Shown: positions 33,716 to 46,328, counted from the stretch's first letter. The stretch is DNA of 64,000 nt from Stenogyne calaminthoides (GCA_037126765.1 JBBCBC010000001.1:34518804-34582803), one strand, 5' to 3'. Numbers and translations: made by a program. Notes: generated by a model not told the origin, from the sequence alone.

Positions 33716-34590
33716 TCAACTACATAGTGTTTTCTCAAGAGTGAAGAGCAAAGAAGATTAAAGACACTATTTTGATTATAATGGAAAATTATGCAAACTA
33801 ATGTTGTCTACAAATATGTATATTTTACAAATTTTTTATTTTAAATATTAATTACTACTAATAATCTTTTATTTGGTGTCAAATAATTATATATTTTTAT
33901 TTTATTATTCTTCTAAATTTCAATTTAAATGTAATTTAGATAGTACACTTTTTTTTTGGTATTTTACATATATAAAATATGATTTTGAAGGAAGGAGTGT
34001 CGATGATGCTTCTTTAAAATATTGATAAAAGCTCAGGTTTCTACAACAGCACGATGTTGGTAGCCGCAAGACTTGAAAATCATATTCTTAAAGCAGAAAT
34101 AATTTCATGAAGAAATATTAGGAATAAGGTGTTCGTCACAAGAATGACATTGAATAAATCGGAACAAACATTGTTTTTAAAGTTTAAAAGGAGACAATTT
34201 TCATTTCTATTATGTGTTGCGATGACGATAAATAAAATTCAGGTCAATCTCTTTCAAATGTAGGTTTATATCTTCCCAAATCAATTTTTCTACACTAACA
34301 ATTATACGTGTTTCGGTTTGGATGAGAGACCATACAAGTATACAACAAATGTTGTTTACAAAAAAGTCCTTTGAAATTTTTAATTTAAAGTACTTTTTTT
34401 TTAATGTATATTTGTGCACTCATTTACTTTTTTATATAGTCATTAAGTATAAAAAACTTAATTTCAATTCATTTATATTTGGATTATATTTTTATTTTTA
34501 ATATTTTGTGAATTACAAAAGATTTTAACTATAAAAAATATTAAATTATAAAAGTTTTATTTTTTATTTTACATATTTTTTTTTTTCAAC
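33716..34590. other. AT-rich intergenic sequence
   Basis: I see no gene, RNA or clear repeat here. Confidence 0.6.
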
Positions 34591-34618
34591 CCGCGAGGTT
34601 CGCGTGGCTATGCTCTAG
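34591..34618 (+). mobile_element. Helitron-like 3' terminus
   Basis: A small hairpin CGCGA-GGT-TCGCG (34592-34604), 10 bases, then CTAG followed by T. That is the usual end of a Helitron. I could not find the matching TC start upstream, so the extent of the element is unknown. Confidence 0.45.
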
Positions 34619-34799
34619 TATATAATATAATAAAAAACATAAAAAAAGGAAACAAATATAAAAAAAATATAAATAATCGGCCAATCTAATCAATGGGCCA
34701 AATCAATTCTAATGATGCTTCACTCATCACACTTCCATTCCAATCATCACATTTCAAATCTAGTTGGTTAATATGTTGATATAGTATAACTCGCCCACA

Positions 34800-35057
34800 G
34801 GCACACCGAGGTATGTAGACCCGGAGTACAGTGAGTACTATCAGCTTACTATTAAGAGCGATGTGTACAGCTTTGGGGCGGTGTTGATTGAGTTTATATC
34901 GTCCAAACCTGCTGTGGATTTTGGACGCTGATCTCACTCCGATGGCTGTTAATAGGATCCAGGACGACGGGTTGTGTGATCTGGTGGATCCGAGTGTTGG
35001 GTTCAGGTCGGATGAGAGGGTGAGAGGAATGGTGGGTGATGCAGCGGAGTTGCTCCA
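34800..35057 (+). pseudogene. Receptor-like kinase fragment (LRK10L type)
   Basis: The frame from 34800 gives GTPRYVDPEYSEYYQLTIKS, then DVYSFGAVLIEFISSKPAVD, the activation-loop end and helix F of a plant receptor kinase; after a stop and frame change it continues MAVNRIQDDGLCDLVDPSVGF, RVRGMVGDAAELL. The pattern matches the LEAF RUST 10-like kinase C-terminus. ATP-binding and catalytic-loop parts are missing, about 10 codons are lost in the middle, and flanks are unrelated, so it is a dead fragment. Confidence 0.8.
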
Positions 35058-35331
35058 CTCATTATTTCACATACTTTTCTCCTCTCTTCTAATACCCAAA
35101 ATCACCATTTATTTTTATTATTTTATTATTATTTCTTAATTAAAACACCCAAAGAAATGTGAAACTTGTACCGAAATGGAAAGAGCAAAATTTAACATGT
35201 AAAAAATATTTCCGAAATACAGGATTAGGCTATAATAGATCAACTCAGAAGTATTTGGTACACCATAATTTAAAACATAAAAAAATAATACAAAACAAAA
35301 CCAAAAAACAGAGTAGAATCCTCTTGTATCA

Positions 35332-38300
35332 TCATTCCCCAAGAAACTTGCGTTTTTTGGTAGTGTTCATGTAAGGCCTGATGACCCATTCTGTTTGAGC
35401 TTCATCTTGATCCACTGTTCCCAATTTTATCTGGCACGCCAAAACATTCCCAGTTACCATTCGAAAAAAAAAATTGAGAAAAAATACACATAAGCAACTT
35501 CAACAGAAGATAAGTGAGATGGTTTCGGTTTTCACCAAGTAATTTCAATAGGTATTTTTTCACTCCTATTGAGACAACAAAACTACAATCTCATTTCCAG
35601 TTATGAATCATAGTTAGGACGTCCATCTAACTTCGTCCAATGAGAATATACCGCTATCAATTTCATATTTTTCACAACACCAACTCAATTATATTGTTTA
35701 TCAACCACCCTCCCCCACTGCCCCAAAAAAAGAACAGCCCTATAATTACGCAAAATCATTAATTAAAGTGACTATAAATATATGTATGAGCTAAATAGAA
35801 GTCTCCAGTAACATCTTTTAAATAATATTCCCTCCGTCCCAAACTCATTTGTAAAATTTCCGTTTCAGTCCATCCCAAACTCATTTGTACATTTCCTTAA
35901 ATAGAAATACTCATTTCAACTCAAATCCTTCAAACACTCATTTATTTACAATATGTCACTTACTCATACCATCAACACTTTATCACTTTATCACCTTTAA
36001 TAAATATTATTCTACTCTTCAATAAAGTTGAATTTTCAATACTACCCTAAACACTTTATCACTGTATCACGTCAAATACTAATAAACAACTCTACCTTAA
36101 ACTCCGAGCACACAGTAAATGTACAAATGAGTTTGGGACGGAGGGAGTACTATGTAACAATGTCCTAATAAATTAGTCAAGTATCTCAAGTACCTGGTAA
36201 AGCCGCAATTCAAAGCGAGGGCCAACCTCTTTCAGTTCAATTGATTTAGGACCTCCACGTTTCTCATAGACATGATGCCTGCGTAATTAACTAAGTTAAA
36301 ACCAAATACGAGAAACAAAATCATGATGCCTGCGTAATTAACTAAGTTAAAACCAAATACGAGAAACAAAATCTAGCATGACGCGTACAGACAAACATGA
36401 ACACACCATCATTTCAAAGCTTATGTATCCACAGTATTTGCTTGGCATGAACAATTGTTAGCAACTACCTTTATGCATAACATTCATATTTCCTGCTCAA
36501 GAGTTTCGATGACACGCTTAGAAAGAAACCTAATGATGTTCATGAATAAAACCTCAACACTGCTGATGTTCATCTCATTGCAACAAATGCATTGCAGGAT
36601 ATAATGGTAACATCGACCAACAGACCCATAGAGTTTACAGATACCAGATGCTAAAGCTATAATTATTTTCAAGTGGATAGAACTAGACCATAAGCTTAAT
36701 GTTTTGTAAGTATAATATACAGAAAAAATAGCCAAATTTTGAGAATTTTGATAGTTTGATATTAGCTAATAAGTAAATTCAGATCAAGAAAGTGAAAAGA
36801 ACAATTCGAGTATGTTGGAACATTTGACTTTTGAATAGTTTGACGCGAGTCCAGATAAGATAGGGTCAGAAGAAATTCTTACCAGCCTTGAGTTGAGACT
36901 GAAAAAATTAAACAAATGATTACGTGTATAACTATCAGAGAGTAGTCGAATGGAGTTAAAAATATATTGGAACTAGGTAGTATACATAAGTTAAGAACAA
37001 TAACAAACATGAGGCTGATTCAGATTAATTTACTTATTTGGTAGAGATAACATCATACAGTTAAAATTTCACATAAGTGGGTAAAGATAGAAATCAGGAA
37101 AATAATAATGAAACTGGAGAAACTGAAGATGTTAAAATAAGCACTACTCACTCCTCATCCCGAAAAAACACCCACTACAAAATAAATGAATGAACAAAGA
37201 ATAATCTCAATACAATTATTGATTTCAAGAGCTAATACAAAAGATACCAACCTGAACGATATATAATCCGACTGATTTGCAAAAGTGAGAATGCGTTTTG
37301 TATCTGGTTTGGGTACTGGAAAAAGATACTTAATAATGTTTGCAGTCCTTACACCAAGCTGCCAAAGGAATAACAGTCCACAATAGTCAGGACTTACATA
37401 AAAGGCAAAACAAATTAGTGAAATCTTCAAAAATAATCTCATATTTTAGTACATCAAATAATTGAAAAAGAACTTTCTTTCTTGTTTAGCTCATCCAAAT
37501 CCACAAACTTAAAAAAAGTGTCGTTCAGCAAATACACAACTCATAAATCTATACAACTCAAATGAACGTATGTATCAGATAAAAAAAATCATTAATTTAG
37601 TAAACATAGTTATTAAAGGCGCGCCCGAGGAGCGCCTAAGGCGCACGGCGCTCGGGGCGCTAGCCACCTCGCCTGCCATAGGTCCAGGCGGTTGGGATTT
37701 TCTGGGGGCGCCTTTCGGCGCCTTTCGCCGCCTTGACTCGGGCAAAGGCGTGCCTTGCTTACATCTAGGGTTTGAAATAAAAATAAATATTTTTTTATTT
37801 GTCAAATAACATCAGAATAATAAAAAATATTATCTCTTAAGTCTTAATATTTAAGCGAAACGCATCTAGGGTTTCAAGATTCACTTTTTATCAAGTATAA
37901 TCGTGCGTTGAAGCATCGGTAATCGGTATGACTCACGTAATCACATTGATCCTATCTCTTTGAGGGATATAGATGAAAGCAATGAGTGGATGGTTGGTCT
38001 AATGGAAGATGAAGATGAGTTGGTTCACCAAGGTGAAAATTTGACTTGGGGTATTGCTACAGAAGCAATGGTTAGGTTTACTAAGAAATTATCAAGGTCT
38101 TATGTTGTTTTTTCCAGGGATGCAAGGCGCGCGCCTAAGGCGCTAGGCGCTGCTTCGCGCCTTGTGGCACCTTGCGCCATAGTAAACCACAAAGGCCAAA
38201 TCCAACACAATAGTTGAGTAAGTTGTTTAAATTGAAGATAAATTTACAGACACTTGCAGAAAAGTTCTGTGCAAGGGTTAGGAAGTATTTTCTAGAGATT

Positions 38301-39405
38301 AGACGGAACTTATAATGGTTTTTTGCAGTAGCTATTAGACTAACTAGAATGTACATTGAAGACTATAAGTAGGGAGTACTTGAAACCTAGTACCTATAAC
38401 AATAGCAACATTGTAACACTAAATTATAAAGTAGAAATTTCAAACTCCATAAGTATGCTTACTCTGAATGAAGATAGAAATGAAAGCTAAATATACCCTA
38501 TGGCAACTCTGTAACTAAAGAATTATTCTTTGTTTCATGAATTGTTTCGCAAGAAAATTTTGTAATGAGTATTCATTTGACTTAAATGATTGATGAATGT
38601 ACAATAGCAGAAAACTCATCCTGTTAAGTACCTACTTCTATGAAAAAAATAGTTGGAAATCAAAATCTGAGATCAATGAGTACACAGATCAGTATCCGTG
38701 AAGTATGACCTTAGTAGAAAAGTTGTTAAGAATCAGGTGTGGGTAAGCCTCAGGCATCGTTCCTATAGCATTTTTGTCCTTGATATCGTGCCTCGTAACC
38801 TACATAGATTCTTATATCAGAATAATACAAAAACAAGATGATGAAACATTACATATTTACATGCCAAAAAAAAAAAATAGCAAGTCTACTCACCACATTG
38901 AGCAGTCCAAAGTATGCAGTGGGTCCAAAAGGTAGATGGCTTATGATCATACCATCTGGCACACCACGATGTTCATGAACTAATATAACATCTGTAAAAT
39001 CATGAGCCCTACAGGTTTCAATTATTTCTGATATTACCTGTGACATATTTCGCGCATGGCATTAACATATGTGTAAAACTGATCAAAGTAGTATCATCTT
39101 TAATTCAATAATAATATATAGAGTACACAAAAAGATTCTCCATCTGTGACTAAACCATATAAAGATTTAATTTATACACACATTACTAGGTAATTACTAA
39201 TTAGATTTTTGATATGGAACACTCAAAGATGTCCACAAAATACCATGAGCATTGGCTCCATGTAACATCTTAACTGTCCTTAACACTTAGAGGGAATAGT
39301 TCCTCACTTTCTTGACGTAACTTCTTAGATGGTCACTTTTTGCAAACAACTTTATCATCTGCCATATTTTAAATGAATGAGTTTCCTGCAAAGAAGCATA
39401 TTAAT

Positions 39406-39439
<34 letters not shown>

Positions 39440-40478
39440 GTATGTATGTATGTACCTGAAGTGTCTAATGGAACTCCAAACATGTCCATGTTCAATATAA
39501 GAGCATAGACAGATAGACTGCTTTCATTTCACAGTTTAAAGGTAAATCAATAGTTTATTTCTTTTTTATTTTATTTTTTTGTAGTGCAACCATATCACTG
39601 AAAATAATAATGGAGGCTAGTCATTAATACAGTATCTCACTACAAATATTTACTATATTATCATCTCTGTCATCTAGTTGAAGTCCAATTCAATTATCAT
39701 AACATGATACTGAAATAAGAGAAGAATCAACCAAGAGAAATTAAGAAAAGAAAAAGGAATAAGAGTATGGCAAATATTTGCCCTGTACCAACCTGACCAC
39801 CACGGTTCATTCTCTGTGCATTTGGAAATACGAACTTCAATTCCTGCAGAAAAAAATATAACATCATTAAGTGCATCACAACCCAAACTTAAATACAAAT
39901 CAAAATTTAAAACATGCCAACCTTCACAAACTGTGTGAGGGGAGCACTTGGATTGCGCGAAGTCGAAGCAAAATCTTAGGATCTCTATCGGCCGCATTTG
40001 CATATTCATCATCAATGGTTGAATGTGGAACTACAGTCAAGCAATTATTAAGTTAACTTCATATTTAAATCCAAAACTCCACAATGTTAAGGCTCGTTAT
40101 TCAATTACTCCATTCAACAAATATCTCAATCATTAATTAGTAACAGAATCTCAAAAGAACATAAAACTATTAAACAGAACAAAAATAATCATAACGAAAA
40201 GCATATAGTACCAGCAGTATGTTCATCTTCGAGGTCAATTTCTTGGCGAAGGGCGGCCTCTTCGTTCCGTAGCTCAGTAGGAATTGGCTTTCCCTCTATT
40301 CAAAATCAACAGAGACATTATGAAAATGATACTTGATGAATTTGATTGAATTGCACGAGTAATCACCTTCTAAGGCTTGGCGGATTTTGCGCTTCTTCCC
40401 ATAGAGCAATCGCTCTTTGCCCTCCAAGCTTTTCCGGTAAAGATACTCTCTCCTTAGCCTCACGTTCCTTCGCAACAT
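35332..40478 (-). CDS. IMP4: U3 small nucleolar ribonucleoprotein IMP4, nine exons
   Basis: Brix-domain subunit of the Mpp10-Imp3-Imp4 part of the small-subunit processome; it helps U3 snoRNA pair with pre-rRNA in the nucleolus for 18S maturation. Exons (minus): 40367-40478, 40212-40295, 39922-40030, 39793-39843, 38894-39037, 38710-38799, 37252-37358, 36194-36278, 35332-35430; all junctions GT-AG with agreeing phases. Motifs: start MLRRNVRLRREYLYRKSLEG, RMNRGGQ, HEHRGVPDG, SHLPFGPTAYFGLLNV, PVPKPDTKR, FANQSDYISFRHH, RPYMN near the end. Total 881 bases, one short of 294 codons: exon 3 lacks one base at about 39962-39970, where the family reads LLTTSR, which shifts the frame as printed. An in-frame ATG lies 39 bases upstream, but MLRRN is the conserved start. 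Length (293 aa if repaired) is normal. Confidence 0.95.
35828..36147. mobile_element. Stowaway-like MITE in IMP4 intron 8
   Basis: 320 bases with inverted ends CCCTCCGTCCCAAACTCATT and the reverse, flanked by TA at 35826-35827 and 36148-36149. CTCCCTCCGTCCC ends and a TA target are typical of Stowaway (Tc1/mariner-derived) elements. Confidence 0.9.
36271..36372 (-). repeat. 51-base tandem duplication over the exon 8 splice acceptor of IMP4
   Basis: Bases 36271-36321 are repeated at 36322-36372 almost without change. Each copy holds the acceptor TTACGCAG and the first eight bases of exon 8. Using the outer acceptor would bring an early in-frame stop, so the inner one (exon start 36278) must be used for a working product. 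Confidence 0.95.
37611..38180 (+). mobile_element. hAT-derived fragment in IMP4 intron 6
   Basis: GC-rich ends with repeated GGCGCC words (37617-37760 and 38126-38180) enclose a piece of coding sequence, 37948-38110, reading DPISLRDIDESNEWMVG and GENLTWGIATEAM, which resembles the C-terminal tail of plant BED-type hAT transposases. No start, no catalytic part. It lies antisense to IMP4. Confidence 0.55.
39402..39452. repeat. Compound microsatellite in IMP4 intron 4
   Basis: (CA)n, then (TA)n, then (TGTA)n, about 50 bases. Confidence 0.95.
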
Positions 40479-40700
40479 CCTTTTCTCTCTCTGCTTGCCA
40501 ACAAAAAACCCTAGCAAAGACGAAGCAAGGGTTTAAACTTTAAACCTCCAAAAGCTGATTTGGTTTTGGATCCAGTCCGCTATCTCGGGTCGGTCGGGTT
40601 ATTAATTACACTTTTAAATTATTACTATCCTAAACTTAACTCCACAACTCATTGGGCTCAGGCCAACCTAAATAAAAAATGTTACGCCCATCAGGGTACA
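40479..40700 (-). promoter_or_regulatory. IMP4 promoter/leader with telo-box and site-II-like motifs
   Basis: A telo-box AAACCCTA lies at 40506-40513 (TAGGGTTT in gene direction) with a second similar word at 40527-40534. TGGGCT at 40653-40658 and GCCCAT at 40687 are site-II-like. In plants, telo-box plus TGGGCY elements mark many ribosome-biogenesis promoters, which fits the gene. No clear TATA box, also typical. Confidence 0.55.
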
Positions 40701-41541
40701 ATTGAAATCCTAATCACATGTTGCATATACATTTGAATTTTAAACTGTTGTTTATTTTTATGAAGCACGCCTGCCAAAACATAATGATTAGCTTTGCTGT
40801 CAAATACAAACCCTTATGATAACTCAAATTTAGAAAATCAAATAAAAAGTATAACCTTCCAAGATAATTTATCAACTTTGCTCAACTCATTAGTCACCAG
40901 TTCTAAATTTATCAATTTGTTTAATTTTTCTGCAATATTATTTATCTGATTCCATCTTTATAAAACACCAACTTCTTTTTTTTTTCCAGATCAACAACTC
41001 CAACCTTCAAGATAATTATTCAAACTAATACATCAGAGACTCGTGTGGCTATGAATTACGATTCCAGCATTCCAGGTTCCTGCATCGTAAAGAGAATAAA
41101 TATTCCAGCATTCCAGATTCTAATTGCTTGGAATTGCTTCATCTGATTTCTCCTCTTTTGCTTAAGGTCAATTTTTTATGTTCTATATATTTGGACAGAT
41201 GAATTTTTTGTTATTAACACCCCCAGCCCAGCATGCATATCAGTCGATACAAAATATTATGAAAAATATGCCTAATTTAACCACAGTAGCTGCACTGCCG
41301 CCGTCACTTTTATATATAAAAAATATGGAACGCCGGTCGAAAAATATATCGATAATCATCATATTTTTTTTTTGGCAAAAATCAGTTGAAATTATTCTGG
41401 CGTCAAAACAGAGAGAGAGAGAAGGAGAGCGTAACTTTACCAGAGATGTGAAGAAGAAAGAGAGGGGGTGGCCTGGCGGCGGATGGGACGGCGGCCGATT
41501 GAAGAAACGAGAAAATGAAGCAAGAGAGACAAGATTAAGGG
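40701..41541. other. Intergenic sequence upstream of IMP4
   Basis: Nothing recognisable beyond a short repeat of ATTCCAGCATTCCAG at about 41060 and 41105 and an AG-rich stretch at 41410-41530. Confidence 0.5.
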
Positions 41542-43902
41542 TTTTTTTAAGGCGCAGGTTATTAGCACCCCTTTTAGGAAATGCACCCACTTGGGGGTGA
41601 GCAGAATATGGTAAAAACCGAACCGTACCGAACCGAAATATAAATTCGGTTCGGTTAAATCGGTTTTCGGTTCGGGATCGATTTTCAATTTTAAAAATAT
41701 TGGTGTTCGGTTTCGGTTCGGTTTTTTCGGTAAATATACCGAACCGAACCGAAATATTTACTTAATATATATACCCTCCCTAACCCTAATTCAGATTTCA
41801 GACTTCAGTACTCTCATTTTCAATTTTTCATCCGCCGCTTTCTTCACTCGCTCTAAATTCACGCCCCATCGCCACCGTCCAATCATGTTCACGATCGCGC
41901 CAAGCCGACCACAGGCTCACAAAATGAAGTCCGACCCACCCACAAGCACACAATCCCTCCATCTGCGGCGCGCCGCATCCCTCCGCCGCCACGCGCCTTC
42001 CCCGCCCATCCCTCCGCCCAAAAGAAGATTCATATTAGGGTTTTGAATTCTTTATTTTCATTTTTTCTTTTCTTTTTTTTATCTTTTTATTTGTTGTGGC
42101 TTGTTTTCTTGTGAATATATACGAGATTCTTTTAATTTTTTTAATTCATGCCTTGACTTATGGTCTTTGACTGGGTTAATTCGGTTTCGGTTCGGTTTTT
42201 TCGGTAAATATACCGAACCGAACCGAAATATTTACTTAATATATATACCCTCCCTTGCTCTAATTCAGATTTCAGACTTCAGTACTCTCATTTTCAATTT
42301 TTCATCCGCCGTTTTCTTCACTCTCTCTAAATTCACGCCCCACCGCCCCACAGGCCCACAGCGATTCTAAGATCGCGCCAAGCCTCCAGGCTCACAAATG
42401 AGTCCGACCCACCATGGCACGCAATCCCTCCTTCTTGCATGCACAAGACGCATCCCTCCGCCAAAGACGCCTTCCCTGCCCATCCCTCCGCCGCAAGACT
42501 GATTCATTTTCCGGGTTTGAATTCTTTATTTTCATTTTTTCTTTTCTTTTTTTATCTTTTATTTGTTGTGGCTTGTTTTGCGCCGAATATACTTCTGAGA
42601 TTCTTTTAATTTTTTTAATTCATGCCTTGATTTATGGTCTTTGAGTGGGTTAAATAATTTTGGAAGTGGGGTTTTTAGTGGTTTTGTAAAATTAGTTATG
42701 GACCGTAACTAAGCTATAAATTAGGCTATTTGGAGTCATTTTGTGTTATGAATTTCTGGAATGTATTGTTATGGTTATGGACTTGAATTTCTGAATTTCA
42801 GACTTGAATTGTTATGGTTATGGAGTATGGACAGCAGTATCATTACTTAGTTGAATTTTTGTGTTATTAAATGACTTAATTCATTAATGTTAAATTTTTT
42901 GTTTTTTCGGTTTTAAACCGTTTCAATCGGTTTTAGGCTTAAATGGTTCGGTTTCGATGTATTATGGTGTGAAATTCGGTTAATTCGGTTCGGTTCGGTT
43001 TTTACGGAATGCTCACCCTTACCGCCACTGGTTTTTTTTAATTAAAGAAGGCATATAAAATATCAAAACTACCCTCCCACTATCCCCTCATTGAAATCGG
43101 TAAATACACCGCAGCCCAAAAGCAAAGAACGATCATGCCCTATAAATTGAAAGATTTCAGATTGTGAATACTTCAAGAAAAAAAAAAAAATCTGTTTAGA
43201 TTAAAAAGGCAAAAACATTGGTAATAAAATTAAAAATTGTTTCAATCTGTAAAGATTTGTTTGGAAACATGTTCAGAAAGAAAACCAAATAATGCGGAAT
43301 TTTTTTTCGAAAATTGCCGAAAAAATCGAAAAAATAAAATTTTCGAACAATATTTTCGAGAAAACTCAATTTTTTCGGGAATATTTTTCTAAAAGAGAAC
43401 AAAATTTCAAATTTTATTTGCGAAAATTGTAATTATTTTTGGAAAACCAGTTTCGAGATTTTTATTAGAGCAACCAAAAAAAAAAGGGATGAAAAGAGGA
43501 GAGAAAAAAAAAAAAAAACCAAACCTGAAGATTTATATCGGCATCGGGATGGAGTGCAGGGCGGGGTAGCGTCGGGATGGGGGTCGGAAAAGAAGGAGAT
43601 GAAGATGAAAGAAGAAAGGAGGTGGGGGGTGTGAGGCATGAGGAAGGGAGAAATAAAAGTAAGAAGAGGGAGTTGAGTCGGCAGACATGTTGGGGGTGGG
43701 GTAGGAAAGAAATAGTGAACAAGGGGTGACTGAGTTAGGGTTAGGAAGGAAGATGAAGAAATTCAGAGTTTTTAGTTTGAAGGGGTGCCTAGGGTATTTT
43801 AGGGAATTCACGGGAGAGTGTTCTAATCAGACGAAGGGTGAACTGATCCATGAGGTGTATTTACTAATTATGGGGGTGCTAATAACCGCCGCCTTTTTTT
43901 AA
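41542..43902. mobile_element. TIR element with GGTTATTAGCACCCC ends, carrying another inside
   Basis: The left end (TTTTTTTAAGGCGCAGGTTATTAGCACCCC, 41542-41572, described in parts) and the right end (43871-43902) are inverted copies with the shared core GGTTATTAGCACCCC next to GGCG and a run of T. Between the ends is a hAT-like element and a poorly conserved, AG- or CT-rich stretch (43420-43810). No transposase frame. Target duplication not resolved. Confidence 0.55.
41594..43021. mobile_element. hAT-like element with CGGTTCGGTT repeats
   Basis: Starts GGGGGTGAGCA and ends TGCTCACCCTT, with long inverted ends full of CGGTTCGGTT/AACCGAACCG words. About 470 bases are duplicated head-to-tail inside (41709-42181 and 42182-42652), each with a 5'-leader-like part (CAGACTTCAGTACTCTCATTTTC, in parts). 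Possible reading frames are short. I found no 8-base target duplication. Confidence 0.6.
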
Positions 43903-46328
43903 CCAGCCCAGCCCAGCCAGCCCATTTATCTTTCTTCTTGCTTTTAGCAATTTTTTTTTTTTTGACGGGTGCTTTTTACAATTTTTTGGTTACTTAGAAT
44001 CTGGTTGGGCTTTCCGTCAAAAATAAAAAAGAATCTGGTTGGGCTTTGCTTTGTTTTTCTTTTATTTATAATAAAGTACAATAAATATATTTTTCTTAAA
44101 GTATAGCTCCGAATGCTTCTAAAAGAATTAGATTAGTGTAATGATAATATGATCTCAATATTATATATTTATTTTTATTTTTAGTATCGATATATGAAAT
44201 TTTAAATATTAAATAATTAATATTATTTAAATTATTTTATCGTACCTCCAAATTGAAAATTATGGGCCCATGCGGTTGGAAATGAGGGGTTATTAGTTTA
44301 AGTGTATTATATATTGTGACATATATTAGTATTTGACTAGTTTTATATATATACGTACTAGCAAGAGATATAACATATATACAAATGTGATCAAAAGTAC
44401 TTATTATCCTGAACTATATCTGCTGACTATACATTGTGCAGATACTCCTGAACATTTAACCTATACTGAAACCTGTACTGACTATCAAAATTATTCTTAG
44501 CATGTCATATTCAGGGATTTTGGGATCTAATCAAAATTCTTATAATGAATTCATCTACCAACAGTGTGTTTGTTGACCTGTGTTCGATTTTCAATATTAA
44601 TAATTTTTATTTGTTTTAAAGGCTACCCATATTAGCCCAAGGCCCCTATTGGGCTTTTGAATCACTAAACAGTCAAGCAGTCAAAGAAGTGTTTTCTCTT
44701 GCAATTATCCACGCGTGTATGTACACTACAATAAAAGAGATTTTAATTGGTAGCTATAACTTCTTTTGTATGTATAGCTTAAAATTTTTCTTTTTGTATT
44801 AAAATCATGTGAAAGGTGGGGTGAAATTTGAAAATATATTTGTCATAATTCACCTAAAAAACTCTAGATCATCCCAAAAAAAAAATGTTCCCACAATCTC
44901 AATGTATTAATCAACACTATGAAAATTCACTTGTATATAAGATAATATGTATATAAGGTTAATTCCAAAAGCATGCATTAAAAACATATCTATGAATTAC
45001 TTTAAATTCAGAATAGAGAAGCAAAAATTAATTTAGCTGCTAACTCTACAACTTCCACCATACAACTCCTCTCAAATCTGATCTCATTAATTTTTCTCTT
45101 CTTCTCCAAAAAGCCACTAATATCCTAAAAATGATAATGAAAGACGCCCCCATTAAAAAAAAATTATTTAGAGCTTTTGACCGAGTTCATTATAAACTAT
45201 CATTTCACCTGCACAAAGACAAAACAAATGACACACATATACACATACATTCACCACTTAAATGACTATGTACCTTAAAAGTTATGTTCATCATATCATT
45301 ACACAAAGTAATAAGACATCATAATAAATAAAAATAATAAGTTCATAAAAGATAAAAAATGATGTTTTCATACATGAGTAGGGTAAAACATTAGGTGAGA
45401 ACGAGGTAACTAACCGAATATTTTCATGAATTCTGCCAAAAGATAGATCTCCTGAAATATTATATTTTTCTAAGATAATGAAAGGAAGGTTTGAAGCACG
45501 ATATATATATTAAAGGATTTAAGTTGGCTGCTATTTTTTTACATAAGTATGGCAGCATGCACATGGTATGGATCATTATAATTATTCTAAAAGAAAAATA
45601 CTTTTTTAGGTTTCCAACTCTTTTTTTTCTTCCTCAGAAAAGATTAGACAAATGTTAGTAAAAGTCATATCGTAAAAAGCATAATAATAAAAAAAAAGAA
45701 AAATAAATAATTTTCTGATGGAGAAAACTATCTACTTGCACAAACTAAAGTGTTGAGGAAGATCATTGTAATCCAACATGACAATGTGGTCCATATTGTG
45801 CAATAAATTATTACAGTTGTCACTATGTATGCAATAAGGAAAATATACATGAATCTTAAATCACCATTTCGTTCATTCTATAAACGGCACCCACATAAAA
45901 AGAAAAATCATATTAGTCCAGTGAAAAAAAAAACCTTATATTTTACATGAAATATAATTCTATTTAAATATAATTAATTTTATATAGTTTTTAGATCATA
46001 TAAAATTTACATAAATCTCATAATCCAATAATATAAACCTATATTATTTCAAAGTCAAATATACTAATAAACTAAATTTTGCATAACACGTGAGATTTTG
46101 AATTTTTTTTATATTTTTAAATACTTCAAATATTTATTTATTTGATTGATTTAATTTAATTTTATTATATTCATATTTATTATTTCTTAATATTATGAAG
46201 TGCAATATATATTCTTTCAAAATAAAATTTATATTAATACATTAGATTAAACACCTCAAAATTTTATGTTTTATTAATTAAAGTATACATATGATTTGTA
46301 TTTCTAAACATTATATATGTGATATATA
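43903..46328. other. AT-rich intergenic sequence
   Basis: No gene seen. The only recognisable piece is a short antisense LTR remnant at 44380-44563. Confidence 0.6.
44380..44563 (-). repeat. Remnant of a Sirevirus-like LTR start
   Basis: The minus strand from 44563 reads TGTTGGTAGATGAATTC, then GATTAGATCCCAAAATCCCTG (in parts), matching the first 65 bases of the LTRs at 46334 and 58534. Similarity fades after that. It is a short, old, reversed fragment. Confidence 0.75.

Noticed and set aside
43433..43811. Pro/Ser/Phe-rich open frames on the minus strand
   Set aside because: Low-complexity CT-rich DNA; three overlapping frames are equally open.
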